Source: Vibrio aestuarianus
GTDB lineage: Bacteria > Pseudomonadota > Gammaproteobacteria > Enterobacterales > Vibrionaceae
Assembly (NCBI RefSeq): GCF_012395185.1
Contig: NZ_JAAZTU010000038.1
Location: 1-35,957, forward strand
Length of the DNA: 35,957 bases
Direction of reading: 5' to 3'
Of this stretch, positions 16,068-24,661 are shown piece after piece (the first letter of the stretch is position 1; each line of letters begins with the position of its first letter). A program made the translations under genes and the position numbers. The notes under the pieces were generated by a model. That model was not told where the DNA came from. It made no database searches and worked only from the letters and a program-made list of their open reading frames with translations.

Positions 16068-16736
16068 TCATAATTGCACTTCCACGTCACCATGTTGGCG
16101 GACAAACCTGATTGCTTCGCGGCGGCAGTTGACGTTGATCTTCTTATACAGTTTATAGATGTGTGTTTTGACCGTGCTCTCAGCAACAAATAATTCATTT
16201 GCTATCTGTAGGTTAGAGCGACCACATACTAAACGATCGAGAATTTGCTTTTCACGCTTGGTCAATTCTTCTAAACCGTGTTGAGAAGACAAAGCATAAG
16301 GTTTGAGCTGATTGAGCATGCTTGCCATTAACTCACGTGGCAGCCACAAATTTCCATTCGCCACAGACTCCACACATCGAATCAAATGCTCGACCGGAGC
16401 ATCTTCATAGAGAATGCCTTTTAAACACACCCATGGCGCAATTTCTTCAGTGCACAGATCTAACGGTACATTATAAATCACAAGATTTAGATTTAAGGTC
16501 ATCGCTGAGAGCAAATGGTTATATAGCTGATCATTAATATAATCATAACCGATAAGAACTACGGCAATTTCATCCACGCTCTCATCTTGGCTAAATCTTT
16601 CTATATCCTGATGTTTTATCGAAAATTTATTACATTTACATAGCTCTCTTTGGATAAGCCTAGAATGAATATTTTTCCGTCCTAAGAACAACACCTTCTT
16701 TTCAGAATTTCGCTTATCTAATACTTTTCCTTCCAT
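16068..16736 (-). CDS. LuxR-family regulator, VpsT/CsgD-like, next to fimbrial genes
   Basis: A 222-residue transcription factor. The C-terminal LuxR helix-turn-helix spans about 157-212 (LTKREKQILDRLVCGRSNLQ, then VAESTVKTHIYKLYKKI). The N-terminal half has a degenerate receiver-like fold and no obvious phosphorylation aspartate cluster. This is the layout of VpsT and CsgD, regulators of matrix and curli. VpsT binds cyclic di-GMP through a W[FLM][TS]R motif; here residues 131-134 are WLPR, at the same numbering, with Pro in place of Thr/Ser. It is divergent from the fimbrial genes across about 298 A+T-rich bases and probably controls them; E. coli EcpR likewise is a LuxR-type regulator next to a chaperone-usher operon. 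ATG 16736 has CCGAGG upstream. Confidence 0.85.
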   Translation of the reverse strand: MEGKVLDKRNSEKKVLFLGRKNIHSRLIQRELCKCNKFSIKHQDIERFSQDESVDEIAVVLIGYDYINDQLYNHLLSAMTLNLNLVIYNVPLDLCTEEIAPWVCLKGILYEDAPVEHLIRCVESVANGNLWLPRELMASMLNQLKPYALSSQHGLEELTKREKQILDRLVCGRSNLQIANELFVAESTVKTHIYKLYKKINVNCRREAIRFVRQHGDVEVQL

Positions 16737-17034
16737 GGTTAGACCTCGGAATTAGTGAGTAGACCTATAAAATTAATTTAGCAACCAAACATAAATAGCA
16801 ATGCTAATAATGTATATCATGATCGAATTTTTTTCTGTCTCTAAATTGAAACAAGTCACCATCAAATAGAACAAACAAATAACAACATGAAATATAAGAG
16901 TTAAATATTAAAACACAAAGACCTGCATGCTACTCAACTACTACTTTTAAAATTTACTCATTCTTCTTTAATACTCCACGTTAAATTTCCAGCCTTATAG
17001 TTACTGGCATGTTGTCAGCAGGTAAGGTTGCATT
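16737..17034. promoter_or_regulatory. Divergent control region of regulator and fimbrial operon
   Basis: About 298 bp, visibly A+T-rich, between two divergent genes. It must hold both promoters. I see no hexamer pair with good spacing that I would defend, and no strong palindrome. A+T-rich fimbrial control regions are commonly H-NS targets; this is inference. Confidence 0.4.
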
Positions 17035-17538
17035 ATGGGGGCTATAACAAAAAGCATTATTTTTTTTATTATCCCTCTCATTATTTTGAGCGAACAAGCT
17101 CTTGCTGTAAATAGTGAAAATTTATCATTAACGATTTCTGGCCATATAAAAAACCAATGTGAAATGAACTTTAGAACGGGCAATAAAATGGACTTTTCGA
17201 ATGAGAAGATAAAGTCCCTGCCGTTTGATGTTTATTGCAATCAACCATTAAAGATGTCGATTTATTCAAAAAATGGTGGCTTACGGTTATTAGAATCCAG
17301 AAACAATTTACTCACTCAATACCAGCTAGATATCGCTATTCATTCAATCGGACTAAATGCATCACTATCAAGTGAAGATCTGCTGTCACCAACGGTTATT
17401 TACGGTTCAAGTGATATTCCATTTACCACTGAAGGGGTAATGCGAGTAACACTAGATGAAAACCTGCTGTATGCGGGCCATTACGAAGATGTCATTGAAA
17501 TTGATGTGTATCCCTCACTTCATGACATCAGTAACTAG
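17035..17538 (+). CDS. Secreted pilin-like protein (spore-coat-U type), probable minor subunit
   Basis: A 167-residue exported protein. The signal peptide is about 1-24 (hydrophobic IIFFIIPLIIL, cleavage after ALA). The mature part has two cysteines (42 and 68) placed as in spore-coat-U/archaic pilins: C...MDF...VYCNQPLKMSI, and it ends with the strand pattern YAGHYEDVIEIDVYP. It is probably an assembled fimbrial subunit, minor because it precedes the better conserved pilin gene. It is A+T-rich. First gene of the cluster; ATG 17035 has AGGTAAGG upstream. A small CTGCC/GGCAG hairpin (17544-17557) follows the stop. It could also be an initiator or terminator subunit. Confidence 0.72.
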   Translation: MGAITKSIIFFIIPLIILSEQALAVNSENLSLTISGHIKNQCEMNFRTGNKMDFSNEKIKSLPFDVYCNQPLKMSIYSKNGGLRLLESRNNLLTQYQLDIAIHSIGLNASLSSEDLLSPTVIYGSSDIPFTTEGVMRVTLDENLLYAGHYEDVIEIDVYPSLHDISN

Positions 17539-17624
17539 AAAACCTGCCTAACGGCAGAACAATGCCCTGTTTGGATTGGGGCTATAGCAAGTCACTCTTT
17601 CATTAAGTTAAAGGAATCTATCGT

Positions 17625-18119
17625 ATGAAAAAGCTAACAATGTGTGCAGTTGCCGTATCAGCTCTATTTGGAACACAAGTAAACGCTGCATCTCTTCAAT
17701 TAACTGGTTTTATTGAGCCCGTCTGTGAAATTACTGACCTATCAAGCCAAGCTCTTAACTTTGGGGCGGTAACGTCAGTACAAACCGCTCAAGATGATAT
17801 TACAGTGAAATGTAACGATTCTGATGGTGCGACGATAACATTAACCAGTGTTGAAGGTGGTCTCGAATCAGATGATAACGAAGACTATGCCATCCCTTAC
17901 ACCGCGATCCTAACGCCATCAGTATCAGGTTTAGCACCGATTACTCTTAATGCACCTGGTGGTCCTGGCTTGAACAACGTGAGTGTTAGTGAGTCCTACA
18001 GCGGTTCAACTAGCTTAGCGACTGGGGTTTCAGCAACGCTATCGATTACTACAACCGCAACGGCGTTGTGGGCTGGTGGCTACTCAGACACGCTAACCGT
18101 TCAAATTACCGCGCAATAA
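17625..18119 (+). CDS. Major fimbrial subunit, spore-coat-U/Csu-type pilin
   Basis: A 164-residue secreted pilin. Signal peptide 1-21 (ends VNA). The mature protein starts ASLQLTGFIEPVCEI and has Cys34 and Cys63 for one disulphide, LNFGAV at 44-49, and a final strand WAGGYSDTLTVQITA, all as in archaic (CsuA/B-like) pilins. It is rich in Thr and Ser and has few basic residues, as major pilins often do. ATG 17625 has AAAGGAAT upstream. A strong hairpin after the stop (18134-18153) would protect or partly end the transcript, giving more pilin than usher. Secreted to the periplasm, then assembled on the surface. Confidence 0.85.
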   Translation: MKKLTMCAVAVSALFGTQVNAASLQLTGFIEPVCEITDLSSQALNFGAVTSVQTAQDDITVKCNDSDGATITLTSVEGGLESDDNEDYAIPYTAILTPSVSGLAPITLNAPGGPGLNNVSVSESYSGSTSLATGVSATLSITTTATALWAGGYSDTLTVQITAQ

Positions 18120-18133
18120 TAAAACAGTAGTAG

Positions 18134-18156
18134 TGGGAGGCTCCAGCCTCCCATTT
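18134..18156 (+). terminator. Hairpin between pilin and chaperone genes (partial terminator or RNA stabiliser)
   Basis: TGGGAGGC (18134-18141) pairs perfectly with GCCTCCCA (18146-18153), loop TCCA, followed by TTTG. The short T-run suggests partial termination. It lies 15 bp after the pilin stop and 24 bp before the chaperone start, a usual place for a hairpin that raises pilin over assembly proteins. Confidence 0.7.
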
Positions 18157-18176
18157 GTAATCAAGGAGTGGTTCAT

Positions 18177-18890
18177 ATGTTCATAGCCAAATATCTCGGT
18201 TTGTTTGCATTATTGATAATGAGCTCTGTCGCTAACGCTTATAAAGTGCAGCCGATGGTGGCCGAAATTACCCCAGTTGGTAAGGGGTCACAAATGACAA
18301 TGCGGATTGATAACACTAGCCAACAACCTTTGACAGTCGAGTTTATTCCGCTGTCGATGTCGATGGATGAGATGGGTAATGAGACAACCAAACTGGCAGA
18401 TGATGACCTGCTAGTGATTCCAGTTACCGCGATAATCCCGCCAGGACGCTCCCAATCGGTGATGGTGCGCTATCTTGGTAACCCCTCTATTTCACAATCA
18501 CAATCTTATCGGATTGCGGTAAAGCAAGTAAAAGTAGAGCGAGCTGACACCGACGAAACGGCTAGCATCGGTGTGCTGATGCAGTTTAATACCTTGCTCA
18601 ATGTCAGACCTAAAAATACTAACCCTGCAATGAAAGTTGAGCGAGTCGAGCAGAAAGATGGCAAGTGGTTAGTTGAAATAACCAATGATGGTAAGAGTTA
18701 CGGCCGCCTATCCAAAACCAATTGGCGAATCACCGATCACAATCAATCCCTCTTCCTACCAGGTAGCGATATTAGTAAGTTTCTTGCTGGTACGCTCATT
18801 TTACCAAAATCAAAACGCATCTTCGTGATGCAACCACCAGAAGGCTTTGATGCAAAGTCAACATCGATTGAAATTGAAAACATTGACTGA
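18177..18890 (+). CDS. Periplasmic fimbrial chaperone, PapD-like (first of two)
   Basis: A 237-residue chaperone with signal peptide about 1-21 (ANA). Two immunoglobulin-like domains are expected: the N-terminal one contains QPMVAEITP, MRIDNTSQQPLTVEF and an IPPGRSQSVMVRYLG stretch, the usual G1-F1 region; the second begins around 130. It would donate a strand to pilins in the periplasm and hand them to the usher. No cysteines remain after the signal peptide. I chose ATG 18177, 8 nt after AAGGAG; the in-frame GTG at 18168 overlaps that site. The next chaperone gene starts 11 bp later. Confidence 0.84.
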   Translation: MFIAKYLGLFALLIMSSVANAYKVQPMVAEITPVGKGSQMTMRIDNTSQQPLTVEFIPLSMSMDEMGNETTKLADDDLLVIPVTAIIPPGRSQSVMVRYLGNPSISQSQSYRIAVKQVKVERADTDETASIGVLMQFNTLLNVRPKNTNPAMKVERVEQKDGKWLVEITNDGKSYGRLSKTNWRITDHNQSLFLPGSDISKFLAGTLILPKSKRIFVMQPPEGFDAKSTSIEIENID

Positions 18891-18901
18891 GCGAGGCATG
18901 A

Positions 18902-19609
18902 ATGATGAAAGCGTGCTTACGATTTTTGGGGACGTGTATTATTTGTATCTTCAGCGCTTCAGCGCAAGCCATTATCATGTCGCCAACGGTACTAGAGATG
19001 GATACGCAAAGTGGCGGCATGGCGCAAGTGGTTGTCACCAACAACAGCACCCAAAAAGTACCGCTTGAAACCAGCCTACGTCGCCTGATTTTTCAGCCTG
19101 ATGGTGGATTTATTTCACAACAAGTTGAAGACGGATCGTTACTATTTTTCCCGTTAGCGACGGTCTTGCAACCGGGTCAATCACAAGTCTTTCGCTTACA
19201 GTGGGTGGGCGCAGAACTCACCACCTCTGAAAGCTATTTTTTGCGTTTCAGTCAGCCGCTATTAGCCTCTGAATTTGCCAGTGATAGTAACGCTCTCACA
19301 AGCAACCTTTCTCAACATGACAGTGGCATTTCCGTACAAGTGAACTACAACGCTCTCGTACACATTTTTTCTAATAATCAGAACGCAAAAGTCAGCCTGC
19401 ATGTTAGTGAAGATGGCTCCGTCACCTTGAAAAACAGTGGCAATCGTTATACCTACACAGAGCTATTGCACTTTTTTAATACTGAAAATCGTTGGCAAAC
19501 AACACTTAATAAATCGTTAGGTGAACATTTCATTCCACCGATGTCATCGATAGTGATTACTCCAGTTCAACCCATTCCGGCTGGGGATTACCGTGGAATA
19601 GTGCAATGA
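18902..19609 (+). CDS. Periplasmic fimbrial chaperone, PapD-like (second of two)
   Basis: A 235-residue chaperone different in sequence from its neighbour. Signal peptide about 1-23 (SAQA). It has MSPTVLEMDTQSGGMAQVVVTNNS, the archaic-chaperone beginning, then FFPLATVLQPGQSQVFRLQWVG for the donor-strand region and YFLRFSQPL. The C-terminal domain ends IPAGDYRGIVQ. It overlaps the usher gene by 4 bp (ATGA), so coupling with the usher is tight. It may serve the tip subunit or the minor pilin while the other serves the major pilin; this is inference. ATG at 18902 or 18905 is possible. Confidence 0.82.
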   Translation: MMKACLRFLGTCIICIFSASAQAIIMSPTVLEMDTQSGGMAQVVVTNNSTQKVPLETSLRRLIFQPDGGFISQQVEDGSLLFFPLATVLQPGQSQVFRLQWVGAELTTSESYFLRFSQPLLASEFASDSNALTSNLSQHDSGISVQVNYNALVHIFSNNQNAKVSLHVSEDGSVTLKNSGNRYTYTELLHFFNTENRWQTTLNKSLGEHFIPPMSSIVITPVQPIPAGDYRGIVQ

Positions 19610-22074
19610 AAACGGCACGAGGTGGTATTTATTGGCTGATATTATTCGGGCTATGCTGCCAAATGGTTTGGGCGCAAGAAAAAGTCGTCAAATTGAACCC
19701 GACAGGACGAGATATTGAGTTAGTATCGCTGTTGAAAGTGAGTGATGGTGTTATCGGTGAGGCGCAAATCACCATCACCGCTGATGATGACATTTTACTG
19801 CCCAAAGCCAGTACTCTAGCGCTTTTAGCTACCCTAGTTTCAGAGCAAGCCATTAATACCCTCAGTGAAGCCAGTCGTGGCGGTATGCTTTCTCAGCAAG
19901 ATTTTCGTGCCGCAGGTCTTGCCTTAAATTTCGATTTTTCCAGCTTGGAATGTGTCATTATCGTCCCACCGGAACAACTGTTAACTCAACAACTTTCGCT
20001 ATCCTCATCTCAAATAAATGCCAGTAAGCTCACCCCGGCTTTTGTCAGTGGTTACCTCAATATCAGCCTATCAGGCATGCAAAGCCAAGCTGTTGATAAC
20101 GATGATTCACAACGCGAGACACTCTATAGCCACCGCTTTGACGCGGCGTTAAATATTGGCCCTGCTAATATCGAGTACGAATCAACTTATGAGAACGCCA
20201 ATGATGAATCATCTATTTATGCGCGACAAGGAACACGCCTCAATGTCGACTTTCCTTCGCAAGGTACGCGATTAGTGATCGGTGATATGTTTAATGCCGG
20301 TAAAAACTTACAAGACAGCGTGGATATTTTAGGCATTGGCATTACCCGCGATTTCACCTTAATCCCGACCAGAAATGTTCGTCCTAAAGCGACACAATCT
20401 TTTACCTTACTGCGCACATCTAACGTCGATGTCGTGATTGACGGTGTCATCGTGCAACGCTTAACACTCAGCGCTGGCAGTTACAATTTAAATGACATTC
20501 CTTTGGCGCAAGGAAACAATGACATTGAACTTATCATCACTGACTCGACGGGTAAGCAAGAGCGAGTGCAATTCTCCGTTGCGACCGGTAATGACTTACT
20601 CAACAGTGGCGAGTTTGAATATAGCTTGGTCGCAGGGGTACCAAGTGAATTTGACGATAAGCAATTAGCTTATGAAACCTCGCAGCATGTAGTGCATGGT
20701 TACTTTGATGCCGGTGTTACGCCTTGGCTAACCTTAGGCGTCAATGCACAAAGTCGAGAGAAATTATATCAATATGGTGGCTCGTTACTGTTTGCTAGCC
20801 CTATCGGGGTGACTGAATTGCTCGCTTCAACCAGCCATCACCCAGATGTGGGCAATGGGCACGCATTTCGTGTTGCCTTCGACGCCGAGTTTGATGATAG
20901 CCATTCGCTCAATGCACAATGGAGCATCATTTATGACTATCAAAGCGATAATTTTGTTGGGATTAGAGATGTAGAAATAACCGATACGCCAGTCAATAGC
21001 GTTGAACATTACGTATCGATGTTTGGCTCTCTCGATATCACTCCGCGCCTGCGCGGCGCGATGTCAGCAACGTATAGTTCAGGCTCAGACCAAGACGATA
21101 ACTATTGGTCTGTCAGCCCCAGTTTATCCGGCCCGCTGTTTGGCACGCCAGCAACGTGGAGTGCTCGCGTTGATTACCGAGATTATCAATACAATGATGA
21201 TGAAGTGAATACATCACTAACATTAAGCTGGCCGCTCAGCCAAGCGACTCGCATCGTTGGCCGCTACGATAGCTCACAAGATAAAACCACCGCAGACATC
21301 ACTTACCGTGAGGGAGAAGGGAACACAGGTGGCGTGCAAGCTTATACCACGCTCGTCAATGAAAGAGACAGCGACGCCAACCTTGACGCAGGGGTTAATT
21401 ATACCGCTAACCGCTTTGAAGTGATCGCCGACCACACCACGCGTTATCAAGACTTTAGCGAAGATCAACGTACGCACAATACGCGCCTAGAAGTCTCCAG
21501 TGCGATTGCCTTTGCTGGAACCTCTGTCGCGGTCGGTCGCAGAGTGGGCGAAGCATTTGCTGTCATAAAAAAACACAGCAGTTTGGCTGAAAACAAAGTA
21601 GCGATTGACCCCGAAAGAAACAGTGAATACGCACGTGTTTATGGTCAATCAGATCGCAACTTTTTGGTCTCTGATCTGGTCGCCTACAACTCACAATTGG
21701 TGGGTTATGATGTGGAAGACCTCCCCCCCGGCTACGATCTTGGTGATGGTGCATTTCTACTTAACCCTGGTTACAACCAAGGTTACCAATTACAAATCGG
21801 TTCCGATGCCGTGCTCACTGTGATGGGTAATTTGATCGATCGTCAAACCAATCAACCTATCTCTTTAATCGCCGGCGTTGCTCACTATTTAGGTGATGCC
21901 AAACAAGAACCAATCGAATTTTTCACTAACCGTAAAGGACGCTTTGCGGTTTCCGGAATGCGCCCTGGCACCTATCTTCTTGAGCTCAATATGAAACAGA
22001 AACAATCATTAGAGATCACCATAGAAGCAGGCAGTGATGTATTGATCTTATTAGGAGATTTGTATGTGGATTAG
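19606..22074 (+). CDS. Outer membrane fimbrial usher, archaic (CsuD-like) clade
   Basis: An 822-residue usher that forms the outer-membrane pore through which chaperone-held pilins are polymerised. Signal peptide about 1-23 (VWA). Then an N-terminal chaperone-binding domain, a 24-strand barrel (about 150-680) with a plug region near RNVRPKATQSF, and C-terminal domains with GYDLGDGAFLLNPGYNQGY and FFTNRKGRFAVSGMRPGTY (about 772-790). These and the short length resemble CsuD rather than FimD/PapC. It starts inside the end of the chaperone gene and its last 11 bp overlap the tip gene start. The frame is intact. Confidence 0.9.
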   Translation: MKTARGGIYWLILFGLCCQMVWAQEKVVKLNPTGRDIELVSLLKVSDGVIGEAQITITADDDILLPKASTLALLATLVSEQAINTLSEASRGGMLSQQDFRAAGLALNFDFSSLECVIIVPPEQLLTQQLSLSSSQINASKLTPAFVSGYLNISLSGMQSQAVDNDDSQRETLYSHRFDAALNIGPANIEYESTYENANDESSIYARQGTRLNVDFPSQGTRLVIGDMFNAGKNLQDSVDILGIGITRDFTLIPTRNVRPKATQSFTLLRTSNVDVVIDGVIVQRLTLSAGSYNLNDIPLAQGNNDIELIITDSTGKQERVQFSVATGNDLLNSGEFEYSLVAGVPSEFDDKQLAYETSQHVVHGYFDAGVTPWLTLGVNAQSREKLYQYGGSLLFASPIGVTELLASTSHHPDVGNGHAFRVAFDAEFDDSHSLNAQWSIIYDYQSDNFVGIRDVEITDTPVNSVEHYVSMFGSLDITPRLRGAMSATYSSGSDQDDNYWSVSPSLSGPLFGTPATWSARVDYRDYQYNDDEVNTSLTLSWPLSQATRIVGRYDSSQDKTTADITYREGEGNTGGVQAYTTLVNERDSDANLDAGVNYTANRFEVIADHTTRYQDFSEDQRTHNTRLEVSSAIAFAGTSVAVGRRVGEAFAVIKKHSSLAENKVAIDPERNSEYARVYGQSDRNFLVSDLVAYNSQLVGYDVEDLPPGYDLGDGAFLLNPGYNQGYQLQIGSDAVLTVMGNLIDRQTNQPISLIAGVAHYLGDAKQEPIEFFTNRKGRFAVSGMRPGTYLLELNMKQKQSLEITIEAGSDVLILLGDLYVD

Positions 22075-22951
22075 CCGCTTAATCAATCAATGGGCTATCG
22101 CCCTATTCACGCTCATGGCCTCTCACTCGCTATACGCCAACTGCCAAGCAAGCCTTGTCAGTCTTGATGCCATTTCCTCGCAAAATAGCTATGACGTTTT
22201 CGCCACAGGGCAATCGGCGCTGGTACAAAATTACCGACTAAGAGCGGATATTCAAGGGGAGGAATGCAGTGTAGAGGTCGAACTTGATCTGGATAAAGGT
22301 GCTGGCGCTTTACGAGGCGCTAATCAGCAGCAAATCCAATTCGAGTGGCAAGGCAGTAATGGCTATCAAAAAGCAGGACGCTGGTATCTCACCTTATCAG
22401 AAAGTAAACCTGTCACGACATTTCAAATCAAGTACCCAGCAAAACAGTGGCTAGATGCTGGTCGATTTTCTGGCGAGTTAAAAGCAACACTCAGCGGGAC
22501 ATCGTTGTTACAGAATCAAAGCGAACAAGAGCTATCACTCAATATTGAGGCGGTCGTGCTACCGAGTGCCAAAATCCAGTTTTATGGGTTGTCACAGCAA
22601 CATTATGACCTCGATATTGGTGAGCTGGCGGCGAATAAAGTCATACATTCCGCGCCCAAACTGTGGGTACAAAGTACGGCTAGTTATTCAATCTCGATTG
22701 AATCGATGCATCGGGGTGTAATGCGCCATCAATCAGCAGATGCTCAGTGGGATATTGGTTATCAAATGTTGCTTGATAACCAACCAATCGAACTAAGCAA
22801 GACGTCGTCTCAATGGCATTCCGATCAAGCCACAGCTGGCAGACCGATTCCAATCACCTTCATTGTCGGTGATACATACCGCAAACCCGGTGGAACCTAT
22901 AACGATACTTTATATATATCGATCGAACCTAACCTAGCTCAGCAACCGTAA
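22064..22951 (+). CDS. Two-domain fimbrial tip subunit / putative adhesin
   Basis: A 295-residue exported protein, signal peptide about 1-25 (LYA), mature start NCQASL. Two domains are suggested: 26-170, with two cysteines (27 and about 67), and 171-295, a pilin-like domain ending GGTYNDTLYISIEP. The layout, position after the usher and size match tip adhesins such as CsuE. What it binds cannot be read from the sequence. ATG 22064 lies inside the end of the usher gene, with GGAG upstream. Last gene of the operon; an ERIC element follows after about 60 bp and no clear terminator is seen between. Confidence 0.75.
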   Translation: MWISRLINQWAIALFTLMASHSLYANCQASLVSLDAISSQNSYDVFATGQSALVQNYRLRADIQGEECSVEVELDLDKGAGALRGANQQQIQFEWQGSNGYQKAGRWYLTLSESKPVTTFQIKYPAKQWLDAGRFSGELKATLSGTSLLQNQSEQELSLNIEAVVLPSAKIQFYGLSQQHYDLDIGELAANKVIHSAPKLWVQSTASYSISIESMHRGVMRHQSADAQWDIGYQMLLDNQPIELSKTSSQWHSDQATAGRPIPITFIVGDTYRKPGGTYNDTLYISIEPNLAQQP

Positions 22952-23009
22952 TGGTGATTGAAACCAAAGCCATTACAATAAAAAAACACCTTTAGCGAAC
23001 CCTTATCAA

Positions 23010-23137
23010 TATACCCAAACAACTTGAAGTTGCAGGTAGGCGGCAAGTGAGTTCATCCCCATGAGCATAGATAAACTATGTGATTGGGGTGAAATAACGT
23101 AGCCAACACCGCTGCAGCTTCAAGTGGGAAGGGTATA
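23010..23137 (+). repeat. ERIC element, copy B
   Basis: About 128 bp bounded by TATACCC and GGGTATA. It contains ACTTGAAGTTGCAGGTAGG, AGTGAGTTCATCCCCATGAG, GTGATTGGGGTGA, AGCCAACACCGCTGCAGCTT and CAAGTGGGAAGGG, the ordered blocks of ERIC. It lies between the tip adhesin gene and the convergent murP gene. Confidence 0.9.
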
Positions 23138-23159
23138 AAGGTGCCGCTATTTCACACCT
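23138..23159 (-). terminator. Weak hairpin after murP, possible terminator
   Basis: On the minus strand AGGTG (23159-23155) pairs with CACCT (23143-23139), 11-nt loop, followed by TTTAT. Weak stem; listed because nothing better follows murP. Confidence 0.3.
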
Positions 23160-23175
23160 ATAGGGGTTGGGTGAA

Positions 23176-24627
23176 TCAGCTTAAATCAACATCTTTACAG
23201 CCAAAGAAATAAGTGGCGAGAAAGCCGACAACGTATGAAATCAAAAGGCCTCCGACAAACACCAACATCCCTGCAAAAATACCCTGCCCGGATGTCATCA
23301 ATGGAACCGCGACAATACCCGATGGACCAAATACCGTATTCAAACCAACCGGTAAACCAAGGTAAGAGACTAAGCCGATAAAGAAACCACCCGCAGCGCC
23401 GCCAATACAGGCTGTCACAAAGGGTTTCACTCGCGGTAACGTCACACCATAAATGAGCGGCTCACCGATACCCAAAATACCAGGGATGATGGCACCTTTG
23501 ACCTGAGTACGTAGCAACGCATCTTTTTTCGCTTTAAAGTAGAGCGCTAATGACGCACCCACTTGCCCACCACCAGCCATCGCCAAAATAGGAAACAGTG
23601 AGTTAAAACCTTGCACATCCATCAACGCAAAGTAAACCGGCACAAAACCTTGGTGGATACCAAACACCACCGAAATCAAGAATAAGCCGGATAACAACGC
23701 CGCACCAAACGGGTTATCGTTCAGGTTCAAAAACAGCCAAGACATGCCTTTAAAGAGTTCGCCACCAATTGGCATGATCACCAAGAAAGTCACTACCCCC
23801 ATGATGAGCAAGGTCACCACTGAAGTTAAGATCATATCCAGATCATCCGGCATGTATTGGCGCACTTTACGCTCAACCTGAGCACCTAGAATCGACGCCA
23901 ATAAAACACCGATGATGTTGCCACGCGGGTCAATGGTGAAACCAAAGAACTCATTCATACCCGAATAGATACCGGTTGTGGCTTCAGGGTTATAACCAAG
24001 CACAAATAGAGAAGCTAAAATCGCCCCATTAACCCCCGAACCACCAAACGCTTGCTGCGCGTTATAACCAATCAAGATGCTCAAGAAAGCAAATAGCCCT
24101 TTACCAAACACCTTCATATAAGCGATCAAATCAAGCATAAATTGACTTGGCGACTGGTCAATCACAAACATCTGCTCAAGCAATGTGGCAAAACCAAGCA
24201 ATAAACCGGCAGCAATAAAACCGGGGATCAGCGGGGTAAAAATGGTCGCAAATTTGCTCAGAAAACGTTGAACACCACTGGTTTGCTTACTCTTCATCTG
24301 CTTTTTTTGTTCAGAAGCGATGGTCGATAAATCTTGGTTTTCAACATCAATCTCTGCCGCTACCGTTTCACCATTCGCCAGCATCTCATTCATCATTTCC
24401 GCTGCTGTTTGCGCTTTACCAGGGCCTAAAATAATTTGTAGCTGTTGGTCACTTTCTACCACTCCCATCACGCCGGGAATCGCTTTTATGGTTGCTTGAT
24501 CAGCCAAGGCATTATTGTTCAATGTTAAACGTAAGCGTGTCATGCAGTTGCCACACTTGCTAATGTTACCGCTCCCACCCACTGCGCTCAGTAGTTTCAC
24601 CATCATGCTTGAAGTTATTTTTGCCAT
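23176..24627 (-). CDS. murP: PTS N-acetylmuramic acid-specific EIIBC component
   Basis: MurP imports MurNAc and phosphorylates it to MurNAc-6P, taking phosphate from an EIIA-Glc type protein. The 483-residue protein has EIIB first (about 5-90), with phosphorylated Cys28 in GNCMTRLRL, then a charged linker (100-120) and an EIIC membrane domain with about ten hydrophobic segments. The glucose-family signature GIGEPLIYG is at 386-394. No EIIA domain is present, as in E. coli MurP. It follows murQ by 34 bp on the same strand (AAAGGATG ribosome site). Specificity for MurNAc rests on the neighbours murQ and murR; a related beta-glucoside or sucrose carrier is less likely. Confidence 0.92.
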   Translation of the reverse strand: MAKITSSMMVKLLSAVGGSGNISKCGNCMTRLRLTLNNNALADQATIKAIPGVMGVVESDQQLQIILGPGKAQTAAEMMNEMLANGETVAAEIDVENQDLSTIASEQKKQMKSKQTSGVQRFLSKFATIFTPLIPGFIAAGLLLGFATLLEQMFVIDQSPSQFMLDLIAYMKVFGKGLFAFLSILIGYNAQQAFGGSGVNGAILASLFVLGYNPEATTGIYSGMNEFFGFTIDPRGNIIGVLLASILGAQVERKVRQYMPDDLDMILTSVVTLLIMGVVTFLVIMPIGGELFKGMSWLFLNLNDNPFGAALLSGLFLISVVFGIHQGFVPVYFALMDVQGFNSLFPILAMAGGGQVGASLALYFKAKKDALLRTQVKGAIIPGILGIGEPLIYGVTLPRVKPFVTACIGGAAGGFFIGLVSYLGLPVGLNTVFGPSGIVAVPLMTSGQGIFAGMLVFVGGLLISYVVGFLATYFFGCKDVDLS

Positions 24628-24661
24628 TGGGACATCCTTTGGATAAATCCAGTCTTATTAT

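Noticed and set aside
23010..23137. ERIC copies considered as integron attC sites or CRISPR repeats
   Set aside because: No core GTTAGGC-type ends, no regular spacers; block order and length fit ERIC instead.
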